A stretch of 64,000 bases of DNA from Streptomyces changanensis (GTDB taxonomy: Bacteria; Actinomycetota; Actinomycetes; Streptomycetales; Streptomycetaceae). The DNA is taken from contig NZ_CP102332.1 in the NCBI RefSeq assembly GCF_024600715.1, positions 434,001 through 498,000 on the forward strand, read 5' to 3'. This document shows positions 50,659 through 60,372 of this stretch, one piece after another (the first letter of the stretch is position 1; the number at the start of each line of letters is the position of its first letter). Below the pieces are notes generated by a model. It did not search any database, had not been told where the DNA came from, and saw only the letters and a list, made by a program, of their open reading frames with translations. Position numbers and translations under genes: made by a program.

Positions 50659-51537
50659 TCAGCGGGCGGCGGCGCACGCGTAGGTGAAGGCCGTGCCGGC
50701 GGTGTGCCTGCCCGGCGAGAGGACCTCCAGGTCGGCGCGGGCCGGGTAGGCACCCTCACCGTCGAACGTCCACAGCAGGTGGAGCCGGACCTCGTGCCGG
50801 CCGTCGGGGACGTGCTCGGTGAGCACGCCGGACGCGGTGCCGTCGCCGCGCAGCCAGCGGTAGGTGAGCGTGCCGGGGCGGCCGTCGGTGCGGACGACGC
50901 CGACGACGTCGGCGGTGCCGCCGCACGTCGCGCCGCCCGCCGGGACGACCCCGTCGGTGCGGACGGCCACGCCGTGGACGGCGACGGTGGGCCCGGACCG
51001 CTGCCAGGCGAGCAGGGCGAGGACGCCCAGGAACACCAGCGCGGGCAGGGCGTACCGGCGGCCGCGTACCCGCCGCCGGGGCGCGGGGCCGGGCGCGGGC
51101 GGTACGTGCGGCAGGACCACGGTCGGGGCGGAGCCCCTCGGCCGCGCCGCCGCCGTGACGCCGGGCCCGAAGCGGAGCACGGTGCCCTCGACGCGGTCCG
51201 GCCGCGCGGGGACCGGCGGGCGGGACGCGGCGACCGCCCTCGCACTGCCGTCGGGGCCGGCGGGGCCGGCGGGCCACCCGGGGCGGTCCGAGGGCCCCGC
51301 GGGGCGGTCGGGGCGGTCCACGGCGTCGCCGACGGGCTGGGCGGCGGGCCCGGCGGGCCACTCGGGACGGTCCACGGCGTCGTCGGCGGTGGGGGCGGGG
51401 TGGACGGTGGGCCCGTGGGAGCGGTCGGGGCGGTCGGGGTCGACGGGGTGGTCGGACCAGTGGGCGGCGAGGGCGGTGGCGCTGTACGCCGGGTCGTCCG
51501 CGGGGCGCGCCGGGTCGGGGACGCGGGGAGCGCTCAC
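50659..51537 (-). CDS. single-pass membrane protein of unknown function
   Basis: 292 residues from GTG 51537, which overlaps the kinase stop (GTGA). A Pro/Asp-rich cytoplasmic segment of about 155 residues (with PDRPDRP-like repeats) leads to one transmembrane helix (about 163-178) and an extracytoplasmic beta-rich domain of about 110 residues with two or three Cys (TCGGTADVVGVVRTDG, LHLLWTFDGEG). The outer domain resembles, in strand pattern, the C-terminal outer domain of the kinase gene upstream. Possibly a kinase substrate or co-receptor; this is inference. Confidence 0.65.
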   Translation of the reverse strand: MSAPRVPDPARPADDPAYSATALAAHWSDHPVDPDRPDRSHGPTVHPAPTADDAVDRPEWPAGPAAQPVGDAVDRPDRPAGPSDRPGWPAGPAGPDGSARAVAASRPPVPARPDRVEGTVLRFGPGVTAAARPRGSAPTVVLPHVPPAPGPAPRRRVRGRRYALPALVFLGVLALLAWQRSGPTVAVHGVAVRTDGVVPAGGATCGGTADVVGVVRTDGRPGTLTYRWLRGDGTASGVLTEHVPDGRHEVRLHLLWTFDGEGAYPARADLEVLSPGRHTAGTAFTYACAAAR

Positions 51538-53303
51538 CGGATCTCGCACCTTCGGGTCCGCAGCTGCCGGGACGAGGCGCCGCCCGCGGGCGCCGGGTCG
51601 GTGGTGACCGCGGCGGTCCAGTGGCAGCCGGCGGTCCGGAAGGTGTGGGTGAGCGTGAGGGTGTGGATGTCGGCGCCACCGCGGCGGTACGTCTCCGTCG
51701 GCCCGTCCTGCGTCCCGGGGTTGCCCCAGGCGTCCCCGGCGTACCAGGTGACGTGGAGGGTGACGGGCCCGGGGCCGTCGGTGGTGACGTCGAAGGTGGC
51801 GGTCGCGGTGGCGGGGCCGGACTGCCGGAAGTCCCGGACCGCGACCGACCGGACGCCGGTGGCCGGTGGTGCCGTGCTCGGTGGTGGCGCGGACGTGCCC
51901 GGTCGCGGTCCCGTCGGGGCGGCCGGGGCGGCGGGGGCGGGCGCTTCCCCGGACGGCGGGGGCGCGGTGGCGGGCGGTCCCGTCGTGGACGGGGCAGCCG
52001 TCTCCCGTGCGTCCGGTGTGCCGGACGGGGCGTCCGTGGCCCCGGTCGCCGTCCCGGTCGGGGTCGGCGAGGGCGCCGGTCCGGTCGACGCCGCGGCGGA
52101 GGGCGTCGGGGCGGAGGGCGTCGGGGCGGAGGGCGTCGGGGCGGAGGGCGTCGGGGCGGGGGACGCGCCGCCGGTGGGTGACGGGGCCGGCGTGTCGCCC
52201 ACCGGGCGCACCCCGGTGGTGGCCACGGCCTCGACGCCCGTGCCCGCGGGTCCGGAAGTCGCCTGCGACGCGCCGCCGAGGAGGGGGACGAGGCCGAGGA
52301 GCAGCGCGCCCGCGACCGCGGCCCAGCCGAGCGGTCCGGGCAGCCACGCGCGCCACCAGCCGCCGCCGTCACCACCGCCGTCACCGTCGCCGAGGGAGGT
52401 GGTCGCGAGGTCGGTCGCGCTGCCCGCCCGGTCCCCGGCGGAGGGGAACAGCAACGGCAGCAGCGCCGCGAGGGAGGCCAGGCGGCCACGGCCCCGTTCC
52501 TCCCAGCCCGGTCCGCAGGCCGCGGCGGCGGCCGCCTCCAGCTCCGCGACGAAGGCGGCGGCCTCGCCGGGCCGCTCCCGCGGTGTCTTCGCCAGGCCGC
52601 GCCGCACAAGCGCCCGCAGCGGCTCGGGCACGCCCTCGACGGGTACGGGCGCCTCGACGTGCATCAGGGCGAGTTCGGCGATGTTCTCGCCGGTGAAGGG
52701 CTTGCGGCCGGTGAGGCACTCGTGGAAGACCGCGGTGGCGGCGTACACGTCGGAGGCCGGCGAGGCGGGCGCGCCGGTCCACTGCTCGGGCGCCATGTAG
52801 GCGGGTGTGCCGGCGACGGCCACGACGGCGCCGTCGCCCGTGGCGATGCCGAAGTCGACGAGCCGGGAGGCGCCGTCGGCGGTGACGAGGACGTTCTCCG
52901 GCTTGTAGTCGCGGTGGACGACACCGCGCGCGTGGGCGGCGGCGAGTCCGAGCAGCGAGCCCTTCAGGACGGTGAGCGCGGCCTCGGGGCCGACCGCGCC
53001 GTACTCGCGGAGCAGGGCGCGCAGGGCGAGGCCGTCGACCAGCTCCATGACGATGGCGGCGCCCTCCGGGGCCTCCACGTACTCGTACAGCCCGACCACG
53101 TGCGGTGACGCGAGGGTGCCGAGCAGTCGGGCCTCGTCGCGGAAGCCGCGGACGAACGCCGGGTCGCCGCGCAGGCCCTCGCCGAGGTACTTCACGGCCA
53201 CCGGCAGCCCGGTGGCGTCGTGGACGGCGAGCACGACGCGCCCGCACGCCCCCGAACCGAGCTCGCGGACGTCGGTGTAGCCGGGTACCGACCAGCCGTC
53301 CAT
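51534..53303 (-). CDS. membrane Ser/Thr protein kinase (Hanks type)
   Basis: 589 residues from ATG 53303. Kinase domain 8-265: GSGACGRVV (Gly loop), AVKYL (K38), HRDYKPEN (D132), DFG (D150), APEQ. The catalytic loop reads HRDYKPEN and not HRDLKPxN. A transmembrane helix is at about 323-343. Outside there are four PTPSA repeats, a Pro/Thr-rich stalk, and a beta-rich C-terminal domain (about 470-589) with paired Cys, not PASTA. Coupled to the next gene by a GTGA overlap and divergent from a transmembrane phosphatase gene, so a kinase/phosphatase signalling pair is likely. Confidence 0.88.
   Translation of the reverse strand: MDGWSVPGYTDVRELGSGACGRVVLAVHDATGLPVAVKYLGEGLRGDPAFVRGFRDEARLLGTLASPHVVGLYEYVEAPEGAAIVMELVDGLALRALLREYGAVGPEAALTVLKGSLLGLAAAHARGVVHRDYKPENVLVTADGASRLVDFGIATGDGAVVAVAGTPAYMAPEQWTGAPASPASDVYAATAVFHECLTGRKPFTGENIAELALMHVEAPVPVEGVPEPLRALVRRGLAKTPRERPGEAAAFVAELEAAAAAACGPGWEERGRGRLASLAALLPLLFPSAGDRAGSATDLATTSLGDGDGGGDGGGWWRAWLPGPLGWAAVAGALLLGLVPLLGGASQATSGPAGTGVEAVATTGVRPVGDTPAPSPTGGASPAPTPSAPTPSAPTPSAPTPSAAASTGPAPSPTPTGTATGATDAPSGTPDARETAAPSTTGPPATAPPPSGEAPAPAAPAAPTGPRPGTSAPPPSTAPPATGVRSVAVRDFRQSGPATATATFDVTTDGPGPVTLHVTWYAGDAWGNPGTQDGPTETYRRGGADIHTLTLTHTFRTAGCHWTAAVTTDPAPAGGASSRQLRTRRCEIR
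52096..52155. repeat. four 15-bp tandem repeats inside the kinase gene
   Basis: The unit GCGGAGGGCGTCGGG is repeated four times and encodes PTPSA four times in the extracytoplasmic stalk of the kinase. Being in frame, copy number could vary without breaking the gene. Confidence 0.9.
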
Positions 53304-53489
53304 ACGGCCTCCCCCAGGTCCTCGCGCGGTGGCCCTCACGCGGTCTTCACGACCGCTCCCCCACAGGGACACCTTTCGGCTACGGCTGGTTCCCGACCTC
53401 TCCGGACGCGCGCTCTCCCCGGGCCGGCGGCCTCCGGGGCGGTGTGCGCGCGGTCGCGACGGCGACACGCGCGGTGCTAGAAATAGGTC

Positions 53490-56201
53490 ATGAGGGGCAA
53501 GAGTGGACGTCTCGGACGGCCCGCGCGCCGGGAGAGGTTCCTCGGGGTGCGCAGCGCCGCCGGACAGGTGCTCTTCCTCCAGATCGTGGTGGCCGTGGTG
53601 CTCATCGCCGCCGCGGTCGTCGCCCTCGCCTTCCAGGCGCGGTACGACGGCGAGCGCGACGCGCGTCACCGCTCCCTCGCCTCGGCCGAGTCCTTCGCGG
53701 ACGCCCCCGGGACCCTCGCGGCACTGCGCCCCCCCGATCCGGCCACCCTCCAGCGCCACGCCGAGGCCGCGCGGAAGGGGTCGGGCGTGGACTTCGTGGC
53801 GGTGATGGCGCCGGACGGCACCCGCCTGGCCGACAGCGACCCCTCGCTCGTGGGGACCCGCGCGGAGGACGTGGAGCGGGCGGCGTCGGGCACGCCGTTC
53901 ACCGAGATCTTCCAGGGCGACCCCGACGAAGCGGCGCGGGCCGTCGTCCCCGTCGCGGACGCCGACGGGACGGTGGTGGGCCTGGTCTCCGCCGGCGTCA
54001 GCATCGACAGCGTGGGTGACGCCGTCGACCGGCAGCTGCCGGTGTTCCTGGGCGCGGGTGGGGCCGCCCTCGCGCTCGCGACGGTCAGCTCGGCGCTGGT
54101 CAGCAGGCGGCTGCGGCGGCAGACGCACGGCCTGGGCCCGGCGGAGATGACGCGGATGTACGAGCACCACGACGCCGTGCTCCACGCCGTCCGCGAGGGA
54201 GTGCTCATCGTCGGGGAGGACGGGCGGCTGACCCTCGCCAACGACGAGGCGCGCCGGCTGCTCGCCCTGCCGCCGGACGCCGAGGGCCGCCGCGTCACCG
54301 ACCTGGGCCTGGCCGGCGACACGGCGGGGCTGCTCACCTCCGGGCGCACGGTGACCGACGAGGTCCATCTGACCGGCGACCGGCTGCTCGCGGTCAACAC
54401 CCGCCGTACCCGTCCGTACGGCGGGCCGTCCGGCACCGTCGTGACGCTGCGGGACACGACGGAGCTGCGCGCCGTGACCGGCGTGGCGGAGGTCGCGCGG
54501 GAGCGGCTGACGCTGCTGTACGAGGCGGGGGTGCGGATCGGCACGACCCTGGACGTCGTCCGCACGGCCGAGGAGCTGACGGAGGTGGCGGTCCCGCGGT
54601 TCGCGGACTTCGTGACGGTGGAACTGCTGGACCCGGTGCTGCGCGGCGAGGAGCCGACCGGGGCGCACTCGGTGATGCGCCGGGCCGCGGTCAGCGGCGT
54701 GCGGACGGACCACCCGCTCCAGCCGGCCGGTGACCTGATCCGCTTCGACGTGCCGACGACCCCGATGGCGGCGGCCCTGGACAGCGGCCGGGCGGTGCTG
54801 GAGGCGGACCTGACGGTGGCGCACGGCTGGCGCGCACAGGACCCGGCCGGGGCCGACGTGGCGGTGGCGTACGGGATCCGCTCGCTGGTGACCGTGCCGC
54901 TCCAGGCACGGGGTGTCGTCGTGGGCATGGCCAACTTCTGGCGCGTGACGCACTCGGGGCGGTTCGAGGAGGAGGACCTCGCCTTCGCGGAGGAGCTGGC
55001 GGCGCGGGCGGCGGTGGCGATCGACAACGCCCGCCGGTTCACCCGGGAGCACGCCATGGCGGTGACGCTCCAGCGCAGCCTGCTGCCGCGGGTGCTGCCG
55101 GAGCAGGACGCGCTGGAGATCGCCTACCGGTACCTGCCGGCGCAGGCGGGGGTGGGCGGCGACTGGTTCGACGTGATCCCGCTGCCGGGCGCGCGGGTGG
55201 CGCTGGTCGTCGGCGACGTGGTCGGGCACGGGCTGCACGCCGCCGCGACGATGGGCCGGCTGCGCACGGCGGTGCACAACTTCTCCACGCTCGACCTGCC
55301 GCCGGACGAGCTGCTGGGCCACCTCGACGAGCTCGTGTCGCGGATCGACGAGGAGGAGACAGGCGACGGCGCGGCCGGGATCTCCGGCGCGACCTGCCTG
55401 TACGCCATCTACGACCCGGTGGCGGGGCGCTGTTCGATGGCGTCCGCGGGGCACTTCGCGCCGGCGGTGGCGCTGCCCGAGGGGTCGGTGGAGCTGCCCG
55501 AGGTGCCGGTGTTCCCGCCGCTGGGGCTCGGGGGCGGACCGTTCGAGACGTACGAGGTGCGACTGCCGGAGGGCAGCAGTCTGGTGCTGTACACGGACGG
55601 GCTGATCGAACACCGGGAACGGGACCTCGACACGGGGCTGCGGCTGCTGCGCGAGACGCTGGCCGACGGCCCGGGGCGGACGCCGGAGGAGACGTGCCGG
55701 GCGGTGTTCGGGGCTCTGCTGCCGCCCAGCCGCGACGACGACGTGGCCCTCCTGGTCGCCCGCACCCGGTTGCTGCCGGAGGACCGCGTGGCCGACTGGG
55801 ACGTGCCGAGGGACCCGTCGGCCGTGGCACCCGTGCGGGCCGCGTGCGTACGGCAGTTGGAGCGCTGGGGGCTGGAGGAGATCGGCTTCAGCACCGAGCT
55901 GATGCTGAGCGAGCTGATCACCAATGCCATCCGGTACGGCTCCGATCCGATCCACGTGCGCATGCTGCGCGACCGGAGCCTGATCTGCGAGGTGTCGGAC
56001 GGCAGCAGCACCTCGCCGCACCTGCGGAGGGCCGCCACCACGGACGAGGGCGGGCGGGGCCTGTACCTGGTCTCGCGGTTCGCCGGCCGGTGGGGGACGC
56101 GGTACACGCCGAGCGGCAAGGTCATGTGGACCGAGCAGTCACTGACGGGCGGCGCGCCGCCACCGGACGCGTCCGCCCTCTTCGACGACGCCGCGTGGTG
56201 A
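53490..56201 (+). CDS. transmembrane Cache-PAS-GAF-SpoIIE-HATPase phosphatase (paralogue)
   Basis: 903 residues with the same order as the gene at 15581: helix near 27-48, extracytoplasmic Cache sensor, helix near 175-197, RRQTHGLGPAEMTRMYEHHDAVLHA linker, PAS, GAF, SpoIIE (GGDWFDV, VGDVVGHG, YTDGLIE, DDDVALLV) and HATPase (ELITNAIRYG, DEGGRGLYL). The sensor sequence differs more than the cytoplasmic part. No ribosome site precedes the ATG; TAGAAA lies just upstream and could be a -10 for a leaderless message. Divergent from the Ser/Thr kinase gene, 186 bases apart. Confidence 0.9.
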   Translation: MRGKSGRLGRPARRERFLGVRSAAGQVLFLQIVVAVVLIAAAVVALAFQARYDGERDARHRSLASAESFADAPGTLAALRPPDPATLQRHAEAARKGSGVDFVAVMAPDGTRLADSDPSLVGTRAEDVERAASGTPFTEIFQGDPDEAARAVVPVADADGTVVGLVSAGVSIDSVGDAVDRQLPVFLGAGGAALALATVSSALVSRRLRRQTHGLGPAEMTRMYEHHDAVLHAVREGVLIVGEDGRLTLANDEARRLLALPPDAEGRRVTDLGLAGDTAGLLTSGRTVTDEVHLTGDRLLAVNTRRTRPYGGPSGTVVTLRDTTELRAVTGVAEVARERLTLLYEAGVRIGTTLDVVRTAEELTEVAVPRFADFVTVELLDPVLRGEEPTGAHSVMRRAAVSGVRTDHPLQPAGDLIRFDVPTTPMAAALDSGRAVLEADLTVAHGWRAQDPAGADVAVAYGIRSLVTVPLQARGVVVGMANFWRVTHSGRFEEEDLAFAEELAARAAVAIDNARRFTREHAMAVTLQRSLLPRVLPEQDALEIAYRYLPAQAGVGGDWFDVIPLPGARVALVVGDVVGHGLHAAATMGRLRTAVHNFSTLDLPPDELLGHLDELVSRIDEEETGDGAAGISGATCLYAIYDPVAGRCSMASAGHFAPAVALPEGSVELPEVPVFPPLGLGGGPFETYEVRLPEGSSLVLYTDGLIEHRERDLDTGLRLLRETLADGPGRTPEETCRAVFGALLPPSRDDDVALLVARTRLLPEDRVADWDVPRDPSAVAPVRAACVRQLERWGLEEIGFSTELMLSELITNAIRYGSDPIHVRMLRDRSLICEVSDGSSTSPHLRRAATTDEGGRGLYLVSRFAGRWGTRYTPSGKVMWTEQSLTGGAPPPDASALFDDAAW

Positions 56202-56244
56202 GGGCGGCCCGCGCGCCGGCCCCGGGCGGGGCGCCCGGTGCCGG

Positions 56245-58122
56245 TCACAGGTGGCGGCGGACGCGGGACGCCTGCCGCTCGTACGCCGCGCGGGCCGTGA
56301 CGGCCGCCTCCCGCGTGGCCACCTCGGCGACCGGCACGTCCCACCAGGCGGCCGCGCCCGGGGCGGCCGGCCCCGTCTCACCCGTCTCGACGTACACGCA
56401 GGTGGGCCGGTCGGAGGCGCGGGCCGCGGTCAGCGCGGCCCTCAGCTCGCCGACGGTGGCCGCCCGCAGGACGTCCATGCCGAGGCTCGCGGCGTTGGCG
56501 GCCAGGTCGACGGGGAGCGGGTCGCCCGTGTACGAGCCGTCGGCGGCCCGGTAGCGGTAGGCGGTGGCGAAGCGCTCGCCGCCGGTCCGCTCGGAGAGGC
56601 CGCCGATGGAGGCGTAGCCGTGGTTCTGGACGAGGACGACGTTGATCGGCAGGCCCTCCTGCACGGCGGTCACCAGCTCGGTGGGCATCATCAGGTAGGT
56701 GCCGTCGCCGACGAGCGCCCACACCGGCGTGCCGGGCGCCGCGAGCTGTACGCCGATGGCGCCCGGGATCTCGTAGCCCATGCAGGAGTAGCCGTACTCC
56801 AGGTGGTACTGGCGCGGGGAGCGGGCGCGCCACAGCTTGTGCAGGTCGCCGGGGAGGGAGCCGGCGGCGTTGACGACGACGTCCTCGTCGCCGACGACCG
56901 AGTCGAGGACGCCGAGCACCTGGCTCTGCGTCGGGACGGCCCCGTCGTCGTCCGCGCGGAACGCGGCGGTCACGGCGCCCTCCCAGCGCTCGCGGCCCGC
57001 GCGGTACTCGGCCTCGTACGCCGCGTCGACGCGGTACCCGGCCAGGGCCGCGGTGAGCGCCTCCAGCCCGGAGCGGGCGTCGGCGACGAGGGTGCGGGCC
57101 GCCATCTTGTGCGCGTCGGCGGGGTTGACGTCGAGGTTGACGAACCGGACGTCCGGGTGGGCGAAGAGGGTGCCGGACGCGGTGGTGAAGTCGGTGTGGC
57201 GGGTGCCGACGCCGAGGACGAGGTCGGCGGTGCGGGCGATGTCGTCGGCGGCGGCCGTGCCGGTGTGGCCGACGCCGCCGAGGTCGGCGGGGTGGTCGTG
57301 GCGGAGGGACCCCTTGCCGGCCTGGGTGGAGGCGACGGGGATGCCGGTCGCGTCGACGAGCGCCCGGAGGGCGTCCTCCGCCTCGCTGTGGTGGACGCCG
57401 CCGCCCGCGACGACGAGCGGGCGCCGGGCGGCCCGCACCGCGCGGACCGCGGCGTCGAGCTCGGCCGGGTCGGGGGCGGGGCGGCGCATGGGCCAGACAC
57501 GTTCGGCGAAGAACTCCTCCGGCCAGTCGTACGCCTCGGCCTGCACGTCCTGCGGCAGGGCGAGCGTCACCGCACCGGTCGCGGCGGGGTCGGCGAGGAC
57601 GCGCATGGCGCGCAGCGCCGAGGGCACCAGCGCCTCCGGCCGGGTGACACGGTCGAAGGAGCGGGAGACGGGACGGAGGGTGTCGTTGACGGAGACGTCG
57701 GCGTGCACCGGGTGCTCCAGCTGCTGGAGGAGCGGCTCGGCGGTGCGGGTGGCGAAGGCGTCGCCGGGCAGCAGCAGGACGGGGAGGCGGTTGATCGTGG
57801 CGAGGGCGGCGCCGGTGACGAGGTTGGTGGCGCCGGGGCCGATGGACGTGGTGACCGCCTGGGCGGAGAGCCGGTTGCACTGCCGGGCGTAGCCGACCGC
57901 GGCGTGCACCATGGCCTGCTCGTTGCGGCCCTGGTGGAACGGCATGGCCGCCCCGCCCGCCTCCAGCAGCGCCTGGCCGATCCCGGCGACGTTGCCGTGC
58001 CCGAGGATGCCCCAGGTGCCGGCGACCAGCCGGCGCCGCACCCCGTCGCGTTCGGTGTACTGGGCCGTCAGGAAGCGCACCAGCGCCTGGGCGACGGTCA
58101 GGCGGCGGGTCGACGGGCTCAT
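56245..58122 (-). CDS. iolD: THcHDO hydrolase (inositol pathway), ThDP enzyme
   Basis: 625 residues from ATG 58122 (GAGG five bases upstream). IolD hydrolyses the trione ring of 3D-trihydroxycyclohexane-1,2-dione to 5-deoxy-glucuronate. ThDP-enzyme signatures: TWGILGHGNVAGIGQALLE N-terminus, TSIGPGATNLVTGAALA, and the cofactor motif GDGTYLMMPTELVTAVQEGLPINVVLVQNHGY. Size and order match IolD. It follows iolB by seven bases. Confidence 0.93.
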   Translation of the reverse strand: MSPSTRRLTVAQALVRFLTAQYTERDGVRRRLVAGTWGILGHGNVAGIGQALLEAGGAAMPFHQGRNEQAMVHAAVGYARQCNRLSAQAVTTSIGPGATNLVTGAALATINRLPVLLLPGDAFATRTAEPLLQQLEHPVHADVSVNDTLRPVSRSFDRVTRPEALVPSALRAMRVLADPAATGAVTLALPQDVQAEAYDWPEEFFAERVWPMRRPAPDPAELDAAVRAVRAARRPLVVAGGGVHHSEAEDALRALVDATGIPVASTQAGKGSLRHDHPADLGGVGHTGTAAADDIARTADLVLGVGTRHTDFTTASGTLFAHPDVRFVNLDVNPADAHKMAARTLVADARSGLEALTAALAGYRVDAAYEAEYRAGRERWEGAVTAAFRADDDGAVPTQSQVLGVLDSVVGDEDVVVNAAGSLPGDLHKLWRARSPRQYHLEYGYSCMGYEIPGAIGVQLAAPGTPVWALVGDGTYLMMPTELVTAVQEGLPINVVLVQNHGYASIGGLSERTGGERFATAYRYRAADGSYTGDPLPVDLAANAASLGMDVLRAATVGELRAALTAARASDRPTCVYVETGETGPAAPGAAAWWDVPVAEVATREAAVTARAAYERQASRVRRHL

Positions 58123-58129
58123 CGGCACC

Positions 58130-59014
58130 TCACGGGCTCGGCGGGGCGTACAGGGGCAGGCGGGGGTCGACCGGCTGGTCGCGCCAGGTGGCGCGGACCC
58201 AGGCGTGGTCGGGGTGGTCGCTGATCAGCCAGGCCCGTTCGGCGCCCGGCCCGGCCATGACGTTGAGGTAGTACATGTCGTGCCCGGGGGCGGCGACGGA
58301 CGGGCCGTGCCAGCCGTCGGGGACGAGGACGGTGTCGCCGTCGCGGACCTCCACGAGGAGGTCGGTGCCGCGCCCGTGCCCCGACGGGGAGACGCGGTGG
58401 TAGCCCAGGCCGGGGGCGCCGTGCCGGCCCGGGGCGACCTCGAAGTAGTAGATCTCCTCCAGGACGGACTCCTCGCCGGGGCGGTCCTCGTCGTGCTTGT
58501 GCGGCGGGTGGGAGGACCAGTTGCCGCCGGGGGTGAGCACCTCGACGGCGATGAGCCGGTCGCAGTCGAACACGTCGGCCGCGGCGAAGTTGTTGACCTG
58601 GCGGCTGCACGTGCCGGTGCCGCGCAGTTCGACGGGGACGCCGGTCGCGGGGCCGTGGCGGGCGGGCAGGCGCCGCTCGCAGCGGGCGCCGGCGAGGGCG
58701 AACCGGCCGCCGCCGCGCGAGGTCAGCTCCACGCGCGCGTCCCGGGGGGCGTAGGCGAAGTCGGTGACGGCGGTGAAGACGTCGGCCCGGCCGGCGAGCG
58801 GGAGGGTGAGCCCGTCGACCTCGACGGTGCAGGCGCCGGCGAGCGGGAGCACGATCCACTCGCTGCCGCCGGCGTCGAAGGCGTGCCGCCCGCCGGGGGG
58901 CAGGGCGAGGACGCGCAGGGAGCAGTGGCCCCACCCGGCGGACTCGGGGGTGACCTCGACGGCGTACGGGCCGTGCGCCGCGGCCCCGGCGGGCAGGTGG
59001 TCGGAGGCGGTCAT
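58130..59014 (-). CDS. iolB: 5-deoxy-glucuronate isomerase
   Basis: 294 residues, cupin fold. Metal-binding motif SSHPPHKHDED with the distal EIYYFEVAPGRHGAPGLGYHRV. IolB converts 5-deoxy-glucuronate to 2-deoxy-5-keto-gluconate, the step after IolD. Length is usual. It lies upstream of iolD, spacing seven bases; a 282-base repeat-rich gap separates it from iolC, on the same strand. Confidence 0.93.
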   Translation of the reverse strand: MTASDHLPAGAAAHGPYAVEVTPESAGWGHCSLRVLALPPGGRHAFDAGGSEWIVLPLAGACTVEVDGLTLPLAGRADVFTAVTDFAYAPRDARVELTSRGGGRFALAGARCERRLPARHGPATGVPVELRGTGTCSRQVNNFAAADVFDCDRLIAVEVLTPGGNWSSHPPHKHDEDRPGEESVLEEIYYFEVAPGRHGAPGLGYHRVSPSGHGRGTDLLVEVRDGDTVLVPDGWHGPSVAAPGHDMYYLNVMAGPGAERAWLISDHPDHAWVRATWRDQPVDPRLPLYAPPSP

Positions 59015-59034
59015 GTCTGCTCCCTGGGAGCCGG

Positions 59035-59201
59035 TGTCGATGGCGGTGTCGATGGCGGTGTCGCCGGGATGCCGGCGTGCCGGGGGTCTCGGGGGTGTCG
59101 GTACGCGCTGGGCGCGGGTGCGGCCGGCCGTACGTGGTGCGGGGGCCTTCGCGGGTGCGGGCCGCGCGGGTGCGGGCCCGCGTGGGTGCGGGCCGCGCGG
59201 G
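59035..59201. repeat. short tandem repeats between iolC and iolB
   Basis: GTGTCGATGGCG is repeated 2.5 times at about 59035-59062. Further on, three imperfect copies of a GGGTGCGGGCCGCGCG-like unit lie at about 59153-59201. These fill much of the 282-base spacer; no gene is visible, and an iolA-type dehydrogenase is not here. Confidence 0.75.
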
Positions 59202-59296
59202 CGGGGGTACGGCGTACGGGCCCGGGGCGGGCGCGGTCGTACCGTCCGGTGGCGGGGCCCGGGGGCGGGGGGCCGGTCGGTCGCACGGCAGTGCGG

Positions 59297-60292
59297 TCAG
59301 CCGTGGGCGGTGCGGGCGGTACGCGCGGTGTGCGCCGGTCCGCCGGCGAGGAGGTCGTCCAGTTCGGCCGCCGTGGGCATCGCCTCGGAGCAGGCGAGGC
59401 GGGAGGCGACGAGGGCGCCGGCGGCGTTGGCGTACCGCAGTGTCCGCTCCAGCTCCCAGCCTGCCAGCAGCCCGTGGCACAGGGCGCCGCCGAACGCGTC
59501 GCCCGCGCCGAGGCCGTTGACCACGTCGACCGGTACGGGCGGGACCTCGGCGGCCGTGCCGTCGCGGTGCAGGGCGAGGACGCCCCCGGGGCCCCGTTTC
59601 ACGACGGCGAGGTCGACCCCCGCGTCCAGCAGGGCGCGGGCGCACGCGAGGGGGTCGCGCAGGCCCGTGGCCACCTCGCACTCGTCGACGTTCCCGACGG
59701 CGACGGTGGCGTGGCGCAGGGCGCGGGCGTAGTGGCGGCGGACCTCGGTAGCGTCGTCCCACAACATCGGGCGCCAGTCGAGGTCGAAGACGGTGGTGCC
59801 GGCCCGGTCGCGGGCCTCCAGCGCCGTGAACGTCGCGGTGCGGCTCGGTTCGGCGCTCAGTCCCGTGCCGGTCGTCCACAGGATTCGGGCGGCGCGGAGC
59901 GCGTCGAGGTCGAGCTCGTCGGGGTGGATCTCCAGGTCGGGGGCCTTGGGTCGGCGGTAGAAGTAGAGCGGGAAGTCGTCGGGCGGGAAGAGCTCGCAGA
60001 AGGTGATCGGGGTGGGGAGGCCGGCGACCGGGGTGACCCAGCGGTCGTCGACGCCGAAGTCCCGCAGCGCCCGGTGCGCGTAGGTGCCGAAGGGGTCGTC
60101 CCCGGTGCGGGTGACGACGGCGGCGGAGCGCCCCAGTCGGGCGGCGGCGACGGCGACGTTGGTCGGCGAACCGCCGAGGAACTTCCCGAACGTCTCGACC
60201 TCGGACAGGGGCACGCCGGTCCGGAGCGGATAGAGGTCGACGCCGATGCGGCCCATGGTGATCAGGTCGAAGGTCTCGGCGGAGTGGGGCAT
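59297..60292 (-). CDS. iolC: 5-dehydro-2-deoxygluconokinase
   Basis: 331 residues, PfkB fold. ITMGRIGVDLYPL start, FLGGSPTNVAVAAARLG, FDLDWRPMLWDD and DVVNGLGAGDAFGGAL with the catalytic Asp. IolC phosphorylates 2-deoxy-5-keto-gluconate. A short TARTARTAHG tail is extra. It is the first gene on the minus strand from the 60.4 kb divergent promoter region. Confidence 0.93.
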   Translation of the reverse strand: MPHSAETFDLITMGRIGVDLYPLRTGVPLSEVETFGKFLGGSPTNVAVAAARLGRSAAVVTRTGDDPFGTYAHRALRDFGVDDRWVTPVAGLPTPITFCELFPPDDFPLYFYRRPKAPDLEIHPDELDLDALRAARILWTTGTGLSAEPSRTATFTALEARDRAGTTVFDLDWRPMLWDDATEVRRHYARALRHATVAVGNVDECEVATGLRDPLACARALLDAGVDLAVVKRGPGGVLALHRDGTAAEVPPVPVDVVNGLGAGDAFGGALCHGLLAGWELERTLRYANAAGALVASRLACSEAMPTAAELDDLLAGGPAHTARTARTAHG

Positions 60293-60372
60293 GCGCGTCG
60301 CTCCTGGTGCCGGCGGGCGGGGGGCAGGGGGCGGTGACCGCTGTCCCCAGGTCTACGGGGTGCCCGGGGTGG

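Noticed and set aside
50659..52356. 565-codon version of the membrane protein
   Set aside because: The first 273 codons overlap the kinase gene in another frame; the GTG at 51537 overlapping the kinase stop is the sensible start.
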